Both the position numbers and the translations under genes were made by a program. From Thiocapsa roseopersicina (lineage in GTDB: Bacteria; Pseudomonadota; Gammaproteobacteria; Chromatiales; Chromatiaceae): 64,000 nucleotides of DNA. The notes under the pieces were generated by a model, which ran no database searches, had not been told where the DNA came from, and saw only the letters and a program-made list of their open reading frames with translations. Location: the NCBI RefSeq assembly GCF_900106925.1, contig NZ_FNNZ01000013.1, forward strand, positions 108,705-172,704. The letters run 5' to 3'. This document shows, piece by piece, positions 49,535-62,147 of the stretch; within the stretch, counting starts at the first letter, position 1, and each line of letters opens with the position of its first letter.

Positions 49535-50232
49535 TCGTCGGCGTTCGCCGACGGCTTCACGGTCGTCAAGCCGAGCTGCTCCCACATCTGTATCCCGCCG
49601 CGATACCACTTGATCCGATCCGCAGGATAGCCGAGCGCCAGCAAGGCGCGGATATTGGTCGGGGACTGCCCGCACCAAGGGCCGTTGCAGTAAAAGACCA
49701 ACGTCTTGGCGGCGCTGAAGTTCCAGAGCGCATTCAAGCGAATCGCGCCGAGCTCGAATTCCAACAGCTCAGCGATCGCCTCGGGCTGTGCGTGCCCCGG
49801 ATCCAGTCGCGTATAGGGGAGATGGATCGCACCCGGGATCATCCCCTGCGACACCCAGGGCTCGGTGCGTGAGTCGATCACCAGGATCGGCTCGCCCTTG
49901 GCTGCGCGCTCGAGATAGGCGATCAGCTCGAGCTCGCCGATGGTCTCCACGCCGGGCGCCAGCTGCATCGGTTGGATGCAGTAGGGAGGACAGTCGCGGG
50001 CGGTCTGATCGTAGGGCGCGACAATGGTGTGATCGGGCTCCTGATGACGCATCAAGATGACCGGTTTTCCCGCGTGCTCGACCTCGACATAGGGCAGGGT
50101 CTCGGTGATCTTCACGCGAAGATCCTCCAGATCGAAGAGCCCCTCCTCCGGGTTGGCCGCGCCGACGCCTGTCGCAGCAGCGGCGAGCAACACGAGCGAC
50201 GCCGTCAGGCATGACGGCAGAGTCAATCTCAT
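49531..50232 (-). CDS. Exported rhodanese-like sulfurtransferase
   Basis: The 233-residue protein has a Sec signal peptide (MRLTLPSCLTASLVLLAAAA), an N-terminal domain of unknown type with PPYCIQPMQLAPGVET, and a C-terminal rhodanese domain. The CH2-like region is ILVIDSRTEPWVSQGMIPGA, and the active-site loop is FYCNGPWCGQSPTN with catalytic Cys. Periplasmic location fits a bacterium that oxidises sulfur compounds, but the substrate is unknown. ATG 50232 is preceded by AGAGG; a GTG lies two codons upstream. Confidence 0.83.
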   Translation of the reverse strand: MRLTLPSCLTASLVLLAAAATGVGAANPEEGLFDLEDLRVKITETLPYVEVEHAGKPVILMRHQEPDHTIVAPYDQTARDCPPYCIQPMQLAPGVETIGELELIAYLERAAKGEPILVIDSRTEPWVSQGMIPGAIHLPYTRLDPGHAQPEAIAELLEFELGAIRLNALWNFSAAKTLVFYCNGPWCGQSPTNIRALLALGYPADRIKWYRGGIQMWEQLGLTTVKPSANADD

Positions 50233-50352
50233 CGACACCTCTCTTCACCTCCTCCGAACCGCGTCTGCGGCAAGGGTTGTTGATCGAGCCCGAGCCACAT
50301 CCGCACGGCACCGGCAGGATACGGCACCGGCACGACTCGCGCCGAACGCGGC

Positions 50353-51915
50353 TCAGCTGCGGTCGAAGAGTGCACGGAACAACGCTTGGTGGTCGTCGTG
50401 CAGATATTGATCGAAGACCTCGGCGAAGGCCGCGCGAGCCTGCTCCTGGCGTCCCAAGAGCTGACCGACGAGCGCACCCATCGCGAGCAGCGTCTCGGTA
50501 TCGGCCTGACCCTCGGCGTGCATCTGCTTGGCCCAGTCGAGGAGGTGCTCGGCCTGTACAGCCAAGTCCTGAACCAGACCGAGATGATCGAGCAACGTTT
50601 TCAGTAACTTGATCAATCGGGTCATCTTGCCCCGCGGGTAGAGACTCTGGAAAAGCTCCATGAGGTATCGGAGCTTCTTGCAGCTCTTGCGCAGCTCATG
50701 CAGATCGGTGGCGGGCGAGTCCGGTCGAATCGCGAGCCCCTCGCGTCGCACGCGTTTCGCCATGCGCCGAATACGCTCGTCGGCGAGCGCCTTGATCGGA
50801 GCCGCGGCGTCGGACTCGGCCGGATGCTCGGCGACCGGTGCCTCGAGGAAGGTCCGCCACTCCCGCATCAAATCGGCAAAAGCGGGGGAGTCAAACGCGA
50901 CGGGAAGGCGACCCTGCTCCTCGCTGCGGCGGGCCGACAAGAAGGAATGGACCGCGCCGAGACTTGGGCGCAAGCGCACCGGCAGGGCCTCGCGGTAGCG
51001 GTCGAAATCCAGAAGATAGACGTCCAGGTCACGGACCGGCCCCGTGATCTGCTGCAGCCAAGCGAACCTGACCTTGTAATCCTCCAGAAGATCAGCCGGA
51101 AAGACGCCCTTCGCCTGACCCAGAACCGAACGCGTGCGGCGCGTGGCGACACGCAGGTCATGCAGAAACTCGGTGTCCAGATGCTCCCGCGCACCGTCCA
51201 GATTCGCGACCAGGGTCGCGAACAGACTCCTCAGGAGCACCTTGAGCGCCTCGTCCGACCGCTGATCGGGATCGAGTCGATCCTCGATCTTGGACGAATA
51301 GTCGCCGGGGGATCGACCGCACGCCGACAGCGCCTCCGACAGAATCGGCGTCTCGACGGCCTCGAGCCCGAGCCGCTCGGCGAGGAGATCCGTCACCTCC
51401 TGCGCCGTCTGCTCGTGGTAGGGCTCTGCGACGAGGTGGATACGCGACGCGAGCGGTCCGCAGGTGTCGACACCGGGGTTGCGTGCAATCATCGTCTCGA
51501 GCTCGACGCGCAACAAGGTCTCGGCATCGTCGTTGACGAGCCGAAAGACGGTGACATGACTCTCGATCTCCACGCGTGGAAGCAGCCTTCGGATCCCGCA
51601 AACCTCCAGGATGCGCTCGCGCACCGGCCCGAGCGGAAGATCGGAGGCGAAACCGGGCTCGCCGGCAAGGGTCTGAGACAGCGGCGGCGACGCGCCGTCG
51701 AGATCGTTTCGGATCAGACGCCGGGTCGAGCGCTGCGTGCGGCATTCCAAAGCACCGCCGTCGTGAAAGATCGCCCAGTCGAAGGTGTCGTAAAATACAC
51801 GCCTCGTCGTCTCCGAGGGCGCGAGGATGGGACGATAAAGTCCCGTCAGCAGATCCGAGACCTGTTGGAACGGCATGCCGTCGGGAACCCGAAGCTCCGT
51901 GGTCGAATGGCTCAT
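50353..51915 (-). CDS. CYTH and CHAD domain protein
   Basis: The 520-residue cytoplasmic protein begins with a CYTH (triphosphate tunnel) domain, roughly residues 5-200 (TTELRVPDGMPF; RRVFYDTFDWAIF; HVTVFRLVNDDAETLLRVELE). A His/Arg-rich CHAD helical domain follows, about 230-515 (FLHDLRVATRRTRSVLGQAKG; DLHELRKSCKKLRYLMELF). CHAD domains bind polyphosphate, so a role in polyphosphate handling is likely. The CYTH part may be enzymatically weak; I cannot confirm all its acidic residues. Start at ATG 51915. Confidence 0.85.
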   Translation of the reverse strand: MSHSTTELRVPDGMPFQQVSDLLTGLYRPILAPSETTRRVFYDTFDWAIFHDGGALECRTQRSTRRLIRNDLDGASPPLSQTLAGEPGFASDLPLGPVRERILEVCGIRRLLPRVEIESHVTVFRLVNDDAETLLRVELETMIARNPGVDTCGPLASRIHLVAEPYHEQTAQEVTDLLAERLGLEAVETPILSEALSACGRSPGDYSSKIEDRLDPDQRSDEALKVLLRSLFATLVANLDGAREHLDTEFLHDLRVATRRTRSVLGQAKGVFPADLLEDYKVRFAWLQQITGPVRDLDVYLLDFDRYREALPVRLRPSLGAVHSFLSARRSEEQGRLPVAFDSPAFADLMREWRTFLEAPVAEHPAESDAAAPIKALADERIRRMAKRVRREGLAIRPDSPATDLHELRKSCKKLRYLMELFQSLYPRGKMTRLIKLLKTLLDHLGLVQDLAVQAEHLLDWAKQMHAEGQADTETLLAMGALVGQLLGRQEQARAAFAEVFDQYLHDDHQALFRALFDRS

Positions 51916-52176
51916 GGGATGTGCGGAACACCTCGTACCCTTGGCCAGAGAGATCTTGAGTATGAACGACAAGCGCGCGGAGGACATCCACGAAATCGAC
52001 ACCGACGAGACGTCTCCGGCGCCCGTCCTGCCGGCGCGGTTCTTGCGCGGCTCAGCGACATGCCATGCTGTCGAGACGCATCGACTGCGGGGCCGGATTC
52101 GAAATCGTCATCGGATTCCGTTAAGGTCAACCCATCGACGCCGACGCGTCTCAACCTTGCAGAAGGGTGTTGAACC

Positions 52177-53148
52177 ATGAGCAAGCTCGACCAACTCAAG
52201 ACCATGACCACAGTCGTCGCCGACACCGGCGATTTCGAGCCCATCGCCGAGTACCAGCCCCAAGATGCCACGACCAACCCGTCGCTGATCTTCAAAGCGG
52301 CCCAGATGCCGCAGTACCGCGAGCTGGTCGAGGATGCCGTCCTCTTCGGCACGCGCGAGGGCGGCAGCGATCCGATGGATCAAGCCCGGGCGGCGATGGA
52401 CAAACTCGCCGTCAACTTCGGCACGGAGATCCTGAAGATCGTTCCCGGGCGCGTCTCGACCGAGATCGACGCCCGCCTCTCGTTCGACACCGAGGCCACG
52501 CTCAAGCGCGCCGCGGCGCTCGTGGAGCTATACCAAGCCGCCGGCATCGACCCGAGCACCCGAGTCCTCTTCAAGATCGCCTCGACCTGGGAAGGCATCC
52601 GAGCGGCGGAGATCCTGCAGCGCCAAGGTCTGCACTGCAATCTCACCCTCTTGTTCAGCTTCGCCCAAGCCGTCGCCTGCGCCGACGCGGGTGTCACACT
52701 CATCTCGCCCTTCGTCGGGCGCATCCTCGACTGGTACAAGAACGCCGACAACGTCCCCGGCTATCCGGCAGACGAGGACCCGGGCGTGCAGTCCGTCACC
52801 CGGATCTACAACTACTATAAACGCCACGGCTACGACACCGTCGTCATGGGCGCGAGCTTCCGCAACCTCGACGAGATCCTGGAGCTGGCCGGCTGCGACT
52901 ACCTCACCATCTCGCCGGCCCTGCTCGGCGAGCTCGCATCGACCGAGGGCGATGTCCCGCGCAAGCTGGACCCCGAACGGGCGCTCGGCATGGAGATCCC
53001 GAAGGTCGGCTTCGACGAGCCCGGCTTCCGCTGGGAGCTCAACGAAGACGCCATGGCCTCCGAGAAACTCGCCGAGGGTATCCGCCTCTTCGCCGCCGAT
53101 ACGCGTAAACTCGAGCAGTTCGCCCATGAGGTCTGCCACAATTGCTAA
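52177..53148 (+). CDS. tal: Transaldolase
   Basis: Transaldolase moves a dihydroxyacetone unit between sugar phosphates in the non-oxidative pentose phosphate route. The 323-residue protein matches E. coli TalB in length, with [24 protein letters not shown], the Schiff-base Lys in [24 protein letters not shown] and [13 protein letters not shown]. Its TAA stop (53146-53148) lies in the end of repeat R7. Confidence 0.95.
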   Translation: MSKLDQLKTMTTVVADTGDFEPIAEYQPQDATTNPSLIFKAAQMPQYRELVEDAVLFGTREGGSDPMDQARAAMDKLAVNFGTEILKIVPGRVSTEIDARLSFDTEATLKRAAALVELYQAAGIDPSTRVLFKIASTWEGIRAAEILQRQGLHCNLTLLFSFAQAVACADAGVTLISPFVGRILDWYKNADNVPGYPADEDPGVQSVTRIYNYYKRHGYDTVVMGASFRNLDEILELAGCDYLTISPALLGELASTEGDVPRKLDPERALGMEIPKVGFDEPGFRWELNEDAMASEKLAEGIRLFAADTRKLEQFAHEVCHNC

Positions 53149-53231
53149 ACCGCGTCCGGCACAACCTATTCAGTGCTCACTTGAGCTTAACCGCCGATGA
53201 AGCCACGAACGTCGGCGTAGACGCGGTTTAG
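53145..53231 (+). repeat. Intergenic repeat R7
   Basis: An 87 bp element with near-perfect inverted ends CTAAACCGCGTC / GACGCGGTTTAG and a body unlike types A and B. It provides the tal stop codon. Confidence 0.85.
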
Positions 53232-53358
53232 GATGATAAGACAGGGAGTATGCTGAACAGGTCCATAGCGAAGCCTCTTGGCGTGCTCGAGATCGCCGTC
53301 GAATCGATAACATGGAAATAGACCGCGAATGCATGTCAACGCTTTAAAAATGAAATAC

Positions 53359-53445
53359 TTAAACTGCGTCGGCTCCGACGGCCGTGGATTGATCGGAGGC
53401 CGAATCGAAGTTCAGTCAATCCATATCATGCCGGACGCAGTTTAA
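53359..53445 (+). repeat. Intergenic repeat R8
   Basis: An 87 bp element with ends TTAAACTGCGTC / GGACGCAGTTTAA. Its last A is the first base of the rsmA ATG. It is 127 bases after R7; the space between (53232-53358) has no gene. It resembles R13 at its ends. Confidence 0.85.
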
Positions 53446-54239
53446 TGGAGCACCGCGCACGCAAACGCTTCGGCCAGAACTTCCTTCACGACCGCCAGGT
53501 GATCGACCGTATCCACGGGGCGATTGCAGCGACGCCGGGCGAGCGGGTTGTCGAGATCGGTCCCGGGCAGGGCGCCATCACACAAGGGCTTCTGTCTGCG
53601 GTCGGCTCGCTCGATGTCGTCGAGCTGGATCGCGACCTGATCGGCCCGCTGCGCGATCAGCTCGGCCCGCTCGGCGATCTGCGGATCCACCAGGCCGACG
53701 CCCTGAGCTTCGACCTCTGCGCGCTCGTGCACGCGGGCGAACGCCTGCGTCTCGTCGGGAATCTCCCCTACAACATCTCCACACCGCTCTTGTTCCGATT
53801 CCTGGAGCAGGCCGAATGCATCGAGGATATGCACTTGATGCTCCAGAAGGAGGTCGTCGAGCGCATCGTCGCGGATCCGGGCGACAAGACCTACGGACGG
53901 CTCTCGGTGATGGTTCAGACGCTGTGCTCGGCGGACTGTCTCTTTCGCATCGGTGCTGGCGCCTTCACCCCGGCCCCGAAGGTCGAGTCCGCCTTCCTGC
54001 GGTTACGGCCCCATCGGCCGCTTCCCTTCCCCGTCGATGATCCGGCACTGCACGCCCGTATCGTCGCCGCGGCCTTCGGGCAGCGGCGCAAGACCCTGCG
54101 CAACAGCCTGTCCAAACTGGTGGATGCGCAGCTGCTGATCGCGACCGGGATCGACCCGACACTGAGGGCCGAAAACCTCGATGTCGCAAGCTATACGCAC
54201 TTGGCAAACGCTGCTTGCAAATCGCCGCTCGTACCCTGA
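53445..54239 (+). CDS. rsmA: 16S rRNA dimethyladenosine transferase RsmA (KsgA)
   Basis: RsmA dimethylates A1518 and A1519 of 16S rRNA. The 264-residue protein has RKRFGQNFLHDRQVIDRI, the SAM motif VVEIGPGQGAITQGLL, the catalytic NLPYNIS and the C-terminal FGQRRKTLRNSL. The start codon abuts repeat R8, so its ribosome-binding region is made of repeat sequence. No good Shine-Dalgarno is seen there. Confidence 0.95.
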   Translation: MEHRARKRFGQNFLHDRQVIDRIHGAIAATPGERVVEIGPGQGAITQGLLSAVGSLDVVELDRDLIGPLRDQLGPLGDLRIHQADALSFDLCALVHAGERLRLVGNLPYNISTPLLFRFLEQAECIEDMHLMLQKEVVERIVADPGDKTYGRLSVMVQTLCSADCLFRIGAGAFTPAPKVESAFLRLRPHRPLPFPVDDPALHARIVAAAFGQRRKTLRNSLSKLVDAQLLIATGIDPTLRAENLDVASYTHLANAACKSPLVP

Positions 54240-54284
54240 AATTGACCAGTCCGATTGGGGTATTGGCGAACCGAGGACAGCGAG

Positions 54285-56689
<2,405 letters not shown>

Positions 56690-56693
<4 letters not shown>

Positions 56694-56775
56694 ACCACGT
56701 CCAGAGCGACATGCGTCATTTTCATTTTGCCTATGGCTTTGGAGATCTCCTCGATCTCGGTGAGACGCCGCTTAA
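56690..56775 (-). repeat. Intergenic repeat R9 (type B, inverted)
   Basis: An 86 bp element, CTAAACCACGTCC to GACGCCGCTTAA, nearly identical to the reverse complement of R5. It provides the lon stop codon and forms a pair with R10 across a 20-base AT-rich spacer. Confidence 0.88.
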
Positions 56776-56795
56776 AACTTAATATTTTTAATACC

Positions 56796-56882
56796 TTAAA
56801 CCGCGCCGACTCCAACGACCGTCAAGTCTGCCGGGGCCGATCCCATCCAAAAACAGCGCATAGCGCGCCGGGCGCGGTTTAA
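56796..56882 (-). repeat. Intergenic repeat R10 (type A, inverted)
   Basis: An 87 bp element, TTAAACCGCGCC to GGCGCGGTTTAA. Its reverse complement matches R2 and R11. It provides the TAA stop of rfbD on the minus strand. Confidence 0.9.
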
Positions 56883-57790
56883 GTCTTCTCGTCCAAACAC
56901 TGCCTCAACGACAGACGCCAATCGGGCATCGCCAGTCCGAAGGTCTCTTGGAAGAGGCTGTTGTCGAGGACCGAGTAGAGCGGGCGACGCGCCGGCGCCG
57001 GATATTCGGACGAAGGAATCGGGATCAGACTCGCGTCCAGACCGGCGTCCTCCAGGATCGCACTCGCGAACCCGTACCAGCTGACCTGGCCCGAGCCAGT
57101 CAGATGATAAAGCCCGCCGACCTTCTCAAGATCCAGCTCGCCGCGCAACACTCTATAGAGCACCAAGGCCGTCGCCGAGGCCAACATCCGACTCCAGGTC
57201 GGCGAGCCGATCTGGTCGTCGACGATCCGCAGCTCGTCGCGCTCTTTGAGCAGTCGCAGCATGGTCAGCAGGAAATTGGCGCCGCGGATGCCGTAGACCC
57301 AACTCGTGCGAAAGATCAGGGCACGAGCGCCGGAGCTCAGCAGCGCCTGCTCGCCGCCAAGCTTGGTCTCGCCGTAGACATTGAGCGGTCCCGGTGCGTC
57401 GTCTTCTCGATAGGGCCGATCCAGATTGCCGGAGAATACGAAGTCGGTCGAGTAATGGACGATCGGCGTCCCGCGCTCGGCCAGCATGGCACCCAGCTCG
57501 CCGACCGCATCGGCATTGATCCGCTGCGCGATGGCACGGTCGGACTCGGCCTTGTCCACGGCGGTGTAGGCGGCGGCATTGACGACCGCGTCAGGGGAGG
57601 TATCTTCGACGAGCCTCGCCAAGGCGGCAGGGTCCAGCAGATCGATTGTCGGTCCGTATTCCCCTTCGAGAGAGGCCGGGATCACATCGCCGAGTGTCGC
57701 GAGTGTGCGCCGCAGCTCCCAGCCGACTTGCCCGTTGGCACCGATCAGGAGGATGCGGGGCCGTTCGGCGGTCGTGCGCTTGGTGGTCAT
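56879..57790 (-). CDS. rfbD: dTDP-4-dehydrorhamnose reductase
   Basis: RfbD makes dTDP-L-rhamnose, the last step of the pathway. The 303-residue protein has the NAD(P) motif ILLIGANGQVGWELRR, VNAAAYTAVDKAESD, the YSTDFVFSG strand and the catalytic Tyr/Lys in PLNVYGETKLGGE. The ATG at 57790 overlaps the rfbC stop (ATGA). Its own stop lies in repeat R10. Confidence 0.94.
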   Translation of the reverse strand: MTTKRTTAERPRILLIGANGQVGWELRRTLATLGDVIPASLEGEYGPTIDLLDPAALARLVEDTSPDAVVNAAAYTAVDKAESDRAIAQRINADAVGELGAMLAERGTPIVHYSTDFVFSGNLDRPYREDDAPGPLNVYGETKLGGEQALLSSGARALIFRTSWVYGIRGANFLLTMLRLLKERDELRIVDDQIGSPTWSRMLASATALVLYRVLRGELDLEKVGGLYHLTGSGQVSWYGFASAILEDAGLDASLIPIPSSEYPAPARRPLYSVLDNSLFQETFGLAMPDWRLSLRQCLDEKT

Positions 57791-58353
57791 AAGCTGGCCT
57801 CGTAGTCGGGAAGGCGTTCGGGTGGGATCTCGCTCAAACAGGCTGCGGCCGAATCCTTTGCAGAGAGCTCGGGCGCCCCTTCGAGCGGCCAGTCGATGCC
57901 GATCTCGGGGTCGTCCCAGCGCAGACTGAGCTCGGTCTCGGGGCTGTAATAGTCCGTGTTCTTGTAGATGAAGAGGGCCGAGTCGCCGGTGACCAGGAAG
58001 CCGTGGGCAAACCCCGGCGGGATCCAGAACTGACGACGGTTTTCTCCGGACAGGGTCGCACCGACCCAGCGTCCGAAGGTCGGCGAGCCGCGGCGGATAT
58101 CGACCGCGACGTCGAAGACCTCGCCGTCCATCACCTGTACCAACTTGCCCTGAGCGTGCGGATGCTGAACGTGGAGGCCCCGCAAGACCCCCCGGCGCGA
58201 GTAGGAGAGGTTGTCTTGGACAAAGGGCGCAGGGATGCCGATCTCGGCGTAGCGATTGGTGCGGTAGGTCTCCATGAAGAAGCCGCGCTCGTCGCCGAAC
58301 ACCTTCGGCTCGAGGATAAGGACACCCGGGATTGCCGTCTCGATAACCTTCAT
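57787..58353 (-). CDS. rfbC: dTDP-4-dehydrorhamnose 3,5-epimerase
   Basis: RfbC is the cupin-fold epimerase of dTDP-rhamnose synthesis. The 188-residue protein has [21 protein letters not shown], the catalytic His in [19 protein letters not shown], and the Tyr region [12 protein letters not shown]. Its start overlaps the rfbA stop (ATGA) and its stop overlaps the rfbD start. Confidence 0.95.
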   Translation of the reverse strand: MKVIETAIPGVLILEPKVFGDERGFFMETYRTNRYAEIGIPAPFVQDNLSYSRRGVLRGLHVQHPHAQGKLVQVMDGEVFDVAVDIRRGSPTFGRWVGATLSGENRRQFWIPPGFAHGFLVTGDSALFIYKNTDYYSPETELSLRWDDPEIGIDWPLEGAPELSAKDSAAACLSEIPPERLPDYEASL

Positions 58354-59231
58354 ACGTCACCTCGACGCAGCAGCCCGAGCAGATACTCGCCGTAGCCGCT
58401 TTTCTTCAGCGCCTCGCCCATCGCCCGGAGCTGATCGTCGTCGATCCAACCGTTGAAATAGGCCACCTCTTCCGGACAGCAGATCTTGAGACCTTGGCGA
58501 CGCTCGATCGTCTCGATGAACTGCCCGGCCTGCATCAGGGACTCGTGCGTGCCGGTATCGAGCCAGGCCGTGCCGCGACCGATGCGGCTCACGTGCAGCT
58601 CGCCTTGCTCGAGATAGCGGATGTTGAGGTCCGTGATCTCCAGCTCGCCGCGCGGCGACGGACGCAGCTCCTCGGCAAGTCCGCAGACCTGATTGTCGTA
58701 GAAATAGATGCCGGTCACCGCCCAGTTTGACTTGGGTTTGCTCGGCTTTTCTTCGAGGCTCAGGACATGCCCGGCCGCATCGAACTCGGCCACGCCGTAG
58801 CGCTCCGGATCCGAGACGTAATAACCGAAGACGGTAGCACCGCGCTCGCGCGCACCCGCGGCCCGCAGCTGATCGACCAGACCGTGGCCGTAGAAGATGT
58901 TGTCGCCGAGAACGAGACAGGATGGCGATGTCCCGACGAAGTCCTTGCCGATCAGGAAGGCTTGCGCGAGCCCGCCCGGATGGGGCTGCTCGGCATATTC
59001 GAGATGGAGCCCCCATTGGGATCCGTCCCCGAGCAGGGATCGGAACATCGGCAGGTCATGCGGCGTGGAGATGATCAGGATCTCGCGAATCCCCGCCAAC
59101 ATCAGGGTCGAGAGCGGGTAATAGATCATCGGCTTGTCGTAGATCGGCAGCAGCTGCTTGCTGATCGCCCGCGTCAGCGGATAGAGACGCGTGCCGGAGC
59201 CCCCGGCCAGGATGATGCCTTTTCGATTCAT
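58350..59231 (-). CDS. rfbA: Glucose-1-phosphate thymidylyltransferase
   Basis: RfbA makes dTDP-glucose from glucose 1-phosphate and dTTP. The 293-residue protein opens [20 protein letters not shown] with the nucleotidyltransferase loop, followed by [31 protein letters not shown] and [15 protein letters not shown]. It lies 11 bases after rfbB. An upstream open frame to 59372 lies within rfbB and is not used. Confidence 0.95.
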   Translation of the reverse strand: MNRKGIILAGGSGTRLYPLTRAISKQLLPIYDKPMIYYPLSTLMLAGIREILIISTPHDLPMFRSLLGDGSQWGLHLEYAEQPHPGGLAQAFLIGKDFVGTSPSCLVLGDNIFYGHGLVDQLRAAGARERGATVFGYYVSDPERYGVAEFDAAGHVLSLEEKPSKPKSNWAVTGIYFYDNQVCGLAEELRPSPRGELEITDLNIRYLEQGELHVSRIGRGTAWLDTGTHESLMQAGQFIETIERRQGLKICCPEEVAYFNGWIDDDQLRAMGEALKKSGYGEYLLGLLRRGDV

Positions 59232-59242
59232 AATCCGATCCC

Positions 59243-60301
59243 TCAACCCGCGGCGCCGAGACGCTCGCCCAAATAGCTCCCGTCGGTGACGCGCCGGCAC
59301 CAGTCCGGATGGTCCAGATACCAGTCGACCGTCAGGCGCATGCCGGACTCGAAGGTCTCCGCCGGTTCCCAACCCAACTCGCGCTTGAGCTTGCCGGCAT
59401 CGATCGCATAGCGCCGATCGTGTCCGGGGCGGTCTTTGACGAAGGTCTTCAGACCCGCGTGCGGCCGATAGGGCGAATCGGGCAGGTGCTTGTCGAGCAG
59501 GGCACAGAGCGTATCGACGACCTCGAGATTGGTCTTCTCGCTGTTGCCGCCGACGTTGTAGACCTCGCCTGGTCTGCCGGCCTCCAGCACGCGCAGGATC
59601 GCCCGGCAGTGATCGACGACATACAACCAGTCGCGCACGTTCCCGCCGTCGCCGTAGATGGGCAATGACTCGCCGCGCTGCGCCTTCAGGATCATCAGCG
59701 GGATCAGCTTCTCGGGAAACTGGTAAGGCCCGTAGTTATTCGAGCAGTTGGTCGTCAGCACCGGCAGACCGTAGGTGTGAAACCAGGCACGCACCAGATG
59801 GTCGGAAGCCGCCTTGGACGCCGAATAAGGCGAGTTTGGCGCGTACGGAGTCGACTCGGTGAAAAGCCCCGTCGGTCCCAGCGAGCCGTACACCTCGTCG
59901 GTCGAGACGTGCAGGAAGCGGAAGGCGTCCTTGGCCGCTCCGCTGCGCTTGGCCCAATGCGCACGGGAGCAATCCAGCAGGTTGAATGTGCCGACGACGT
60001 TTGTCTGGACGAACTGGGCCGGGCCGTCGATCGAGCGGTCGACATGACTCTCGGCCGCGAAATTCACGACCGCGTCGACCTCGTATTCCGCAAGGAGTCG
60101 CGCGACCAGCGCAGAATCGGCGATGTCGCCCTGCACGAAGACGTGGCGCGGGTTGTCCTTCAGATCGGCAAGGGTGTCCAGATTCCCGGCATAGGTCAGA
60201 AGGTCGAGGTTGACCACCCGAGCATCGGTCGTCTCGAGGATGTGGTGGACGAAGTTGCCGCCGATGAATCCGGCCCCGCCGGTGACGAGAAGGGTCAGCA
60301 C
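59243..60301 (-). CDS. rfbB: dTDP-glucose 4,6-dehydratase
   Basis: RfbB oxidises and dehydrates dTDP-glucose. The 352-residue SDR protein has [31 protein letters not shown], the HVSTDEVYG strand and the catalytic Tyr/Lys in [13 protein letters not shown] chose GTG 60301 because AAGGAG lies eight bases before it; a TTG at 60307 is also in frame. It is the first gene of rfbBACD; repeat R11 lies 28 bases upstream of its TTG, within the probable promoter region. Confidence 0.94.
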   Translation of the reverse strand: MLTLLVTGGAGFIGGNFVHHILETTDARVVNLDLLTYAGNLDTLADLKDNPRHVFVQGDIADSALVARLLAEYEVDAVVNFAAESHVDRSIDGPAQFVQTNVVGTFNLLDCSRAHWAKRSGAAKDAFRFLHVSTDEVYGSLGPTGLFTESTPYAPNSPYSASKAASDHLVRAWFHTYGLPVLTTNCSNNYGPYQFPEKLIPLMILKAQRGESLPIYGDGGNVRDWLYVVDHCRAILRVLEAGRPGEVYNVGGNSEKTNLEVVDTLCALLDKHLPDSPYRPHAGLKTFVKDRPGHDRRYAIDAGKLKRELGWEPAETFESGMRLTVDWYLDHPDWCRRVTDGSYLGERLGAAG

Positions 60302-60334
60302 ACGCAATGCTCCTTGACGCTGATGGTTGAACGC

Positions 60335-60422
60335 TTAAACCGCGCCCAGCGCGGTATGCGATGTTTTTGGATGGGATCGGCCCCGGCAGATTTGACGACC
60401 GTTTGCGTCGGCGCGGCTTGAG
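60335..60422 (+). repeat. Intergenic repeat R11 (type A) upstream of rfbB
   Basis: An 88 bp element, TTAAACCGCGCC to a slightly decayed right end (GGCGCGGCTTGA). The body is close to R2 and reverse R10. Confidence 0.85.
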
Positions 60423-60443
60423 ATATTAGGTAAATAGATCATT

Positions 60444-60480
60444 TTAAACCGCGCCCGAAGAGCCGAAGATGGTGAGTTGT
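60444..60480 (+). repeat. Repeat fragment R12 (left end only)
   Basis: TTAAACCGCGCC starts at 60444, 21 AT-rich bases after R11, the same spacing as in the other pairs. The body then differs and I find no matching right end nearby, so this is probably a truncated partner. The right limit is approximate. Confidence 0.5.
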
Positions 60481-60570
60481 CGTGTTCAACGAGCCATTGC
60501 TCTCGGATGTCTCGGAAAAGCAGGATTCAAAGCAATTCAAAGCAATTCAAAGCTCGAATGCTTTTCATAC

Positions 60571-60657
60571 CTGAACCGCGTCAGCTCCGAGCCTCATCGA
60601 TCCACGCGAGATTGAGCCCATGCGACAACAAAGCATGACACGCCGGACGCAGTTCAG
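60571..60657 (+). repeat. Intergenic repeat R13
   Basis: An 87 bp element with ends CTGAACCGCGTC / GGACGCAGTTCAG. Just before it (60523-60554) the ten bases AGCAATTCAA are repeated in tandem. Confidence 0.75.
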
Positions 60658-61566
60658 CTTTAGCAGGGAAGAATACACCTGCTTTTCTCCCTACCCCCTC
60701 ACTAAGTGAGTGAGCCGAATCAAAAACAACAAGTTACATTCGATACAGCTACTACAGCTTCCTCGACGGTAAAATATTATGTAAGAAATTGGCCAATTTT
60801 ACCAAGAAATTGATCCCAATCTTTATGTTCTGCCCTGTCCCCAACGCCATTGCTAGAGAACCAACACCGCCTGACCAGCTTCAGAACAGGGCAACCTACG
60901 CCCAGCTTGGGTACCCTGTCGCAGCGTGTACCACCAAGAAGGATGCAGGCAAGGAAACATCCACTCCACCCGAGGAATCGAGCGCTCCGGACCGAGGCTT
61001 CGCGGCTAGCGCCTGCCAGCATTGTCCATCCGCAGGCAAAGGCGTGCAGACGTCCTCGAAGCGAAATGCTCGCTAAGCGGGACCAACCTCTTAGACTGCT
61101 CAAAGGGTGTCGCACGAATCAGGAGCCGACAGGTGCCCTGGGCAACGTGTTGCCGTTGAGATCGAGCGGGAGCCGGCTTCGGTCCGGTATCCGGACAGAG
61201 TATCGAAGCCATTGCCGATTTTTATGACTGGCTTGGAGCCGGTGTCGAGTTGGAGGTTACCGGAGAATTCGTAAGCCATTCGATGGTGGCGTTTGGCATC
61301 CGACCATTCAGACCTTCGGGATCCTCGGCTTGTCGCGCTTCACGAAAGCCTGGCTGGTGGATTTCTATCAATATTGGATCTGGACATCAACGAAGACGAT
61401 GGAATTGCGGTGCATCGCGAGCATGCTTTTCCACGTTCGCCGCGCGACGACGTGCCGCAACACTTTAAGCACCTTTGGTCGAAGTCGGGGCCTCTGTATG
61501 AAGATTGGATCTGGAATGTTGGCAATACCGTACTGCTGGAGCACAACAAGAATATCGGCGAGGCAT
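60658..61566. other. Unassigned decayed sequence
   Basis: About 900 bases without a gene I can support. On the plus strand, 61203-61310 could encode IADFYDWLGAGVELEVTGEF, and from about 61300 another frame gives RLVALHESLAGGFLSILDLD and then HREHAFPRSPRDDVPQHFKH. This has the look of one protein broken by a frameshift, but I do not recognise it. It ends abruptly at about 61566 against recombinase sequence. Confidence 0.35.
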
Positions 61567-61824
61567 CGAACCCGGCTCGCCGATCACGGCCAACATCTCC
61601 TCATGGGACAGGAACCCGAGCATGGGACGCTCGCTGCGCTTGGAGGGGACTCCAAGGGCTTGCTTGAGGATATGCAAGGCCGTGATGTCGCGGCGGGCGG
61701 CGAACTTCAAGAACGCACGCAGGGCCATGAGACGCAGATTGCGGCTCCTCACGCAGTTGTGGCGCTGTTGTTCAAGATCATAGAGGAACGCCAGGATCAG
61801 CGCGGGCTCGAAATCGCTGAGCCG
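61567..61824 (-). pseudogene. Tyrosine recombinase remnant (second of two)
   Basis: About 86 codons resemble the N-terminal part of an integrase-type tyrosine recombinase: FEPALILAFLYDLEQQRHN, SRNLRLMALRAFLKFAARR, then RPMLGFLSHEEMLAVIG, the usual entry to the catalytic domain. The catalytic Arg, His and Tyr region is missing: similarity ends at about 61567. It meets the other remnant in a different frame at about 61822, so a deletion joined the two. Confidence 0.7.
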
Positions 61825-62147
61825 TCGGCGCACAGTACAGCAAGTAGATGGCCGCATGTGGCCCGAAGCGCCTCATGCCCACGAATAACAGGATCTGGAC
61901 AGCGGCACTGCGGCAAATGCTCGTCGAGAAAACGGGCAAACACCGCTTCGTCGAGTTGCTCGACAGTGAGGTGTTCCTGCTCCATCCAATGCGCTAAATG
62001 AGCGAGGCTGCCGAGGTAACTGGCTGCCGTAGACGTGGCGTAGCGACGATCCTCAAGGTAACGCTCGAAGGCTTCGCGGTACGGCGCAAGAGGGCTTGCT
62101 CGGACGACGTCACGAGCGCCGGAGGACAACGGCCGCGTGGCGGACAT
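61821..62147 (-). pseudogene. Tyrosine recombinase remnant (first of two)
   Basis: About 105 codons resemble the SAM-like N-terminal domain of a different tyrosine recombinase: PYREAFERYLEDRRYATSTA, SLAHLAHWMEQEHLTVEQLD, FARFLDEHLPQCRCPDPV, LRATCGHLLAVL. The catalytic domain is absent. The combination of two different recombinases in tandem recalls multi-recombinase elements (for example recombinase-in-trio type), but this is tentative. From 62148 to 62483 I see no gene. Confidence 0.65.

Noticed and set aside
60777..61115. A 112-codon minus-strand open frame
   Set aside because: No family similarity, no ribosome-binding site, and it lies in visibly decayed sequence.
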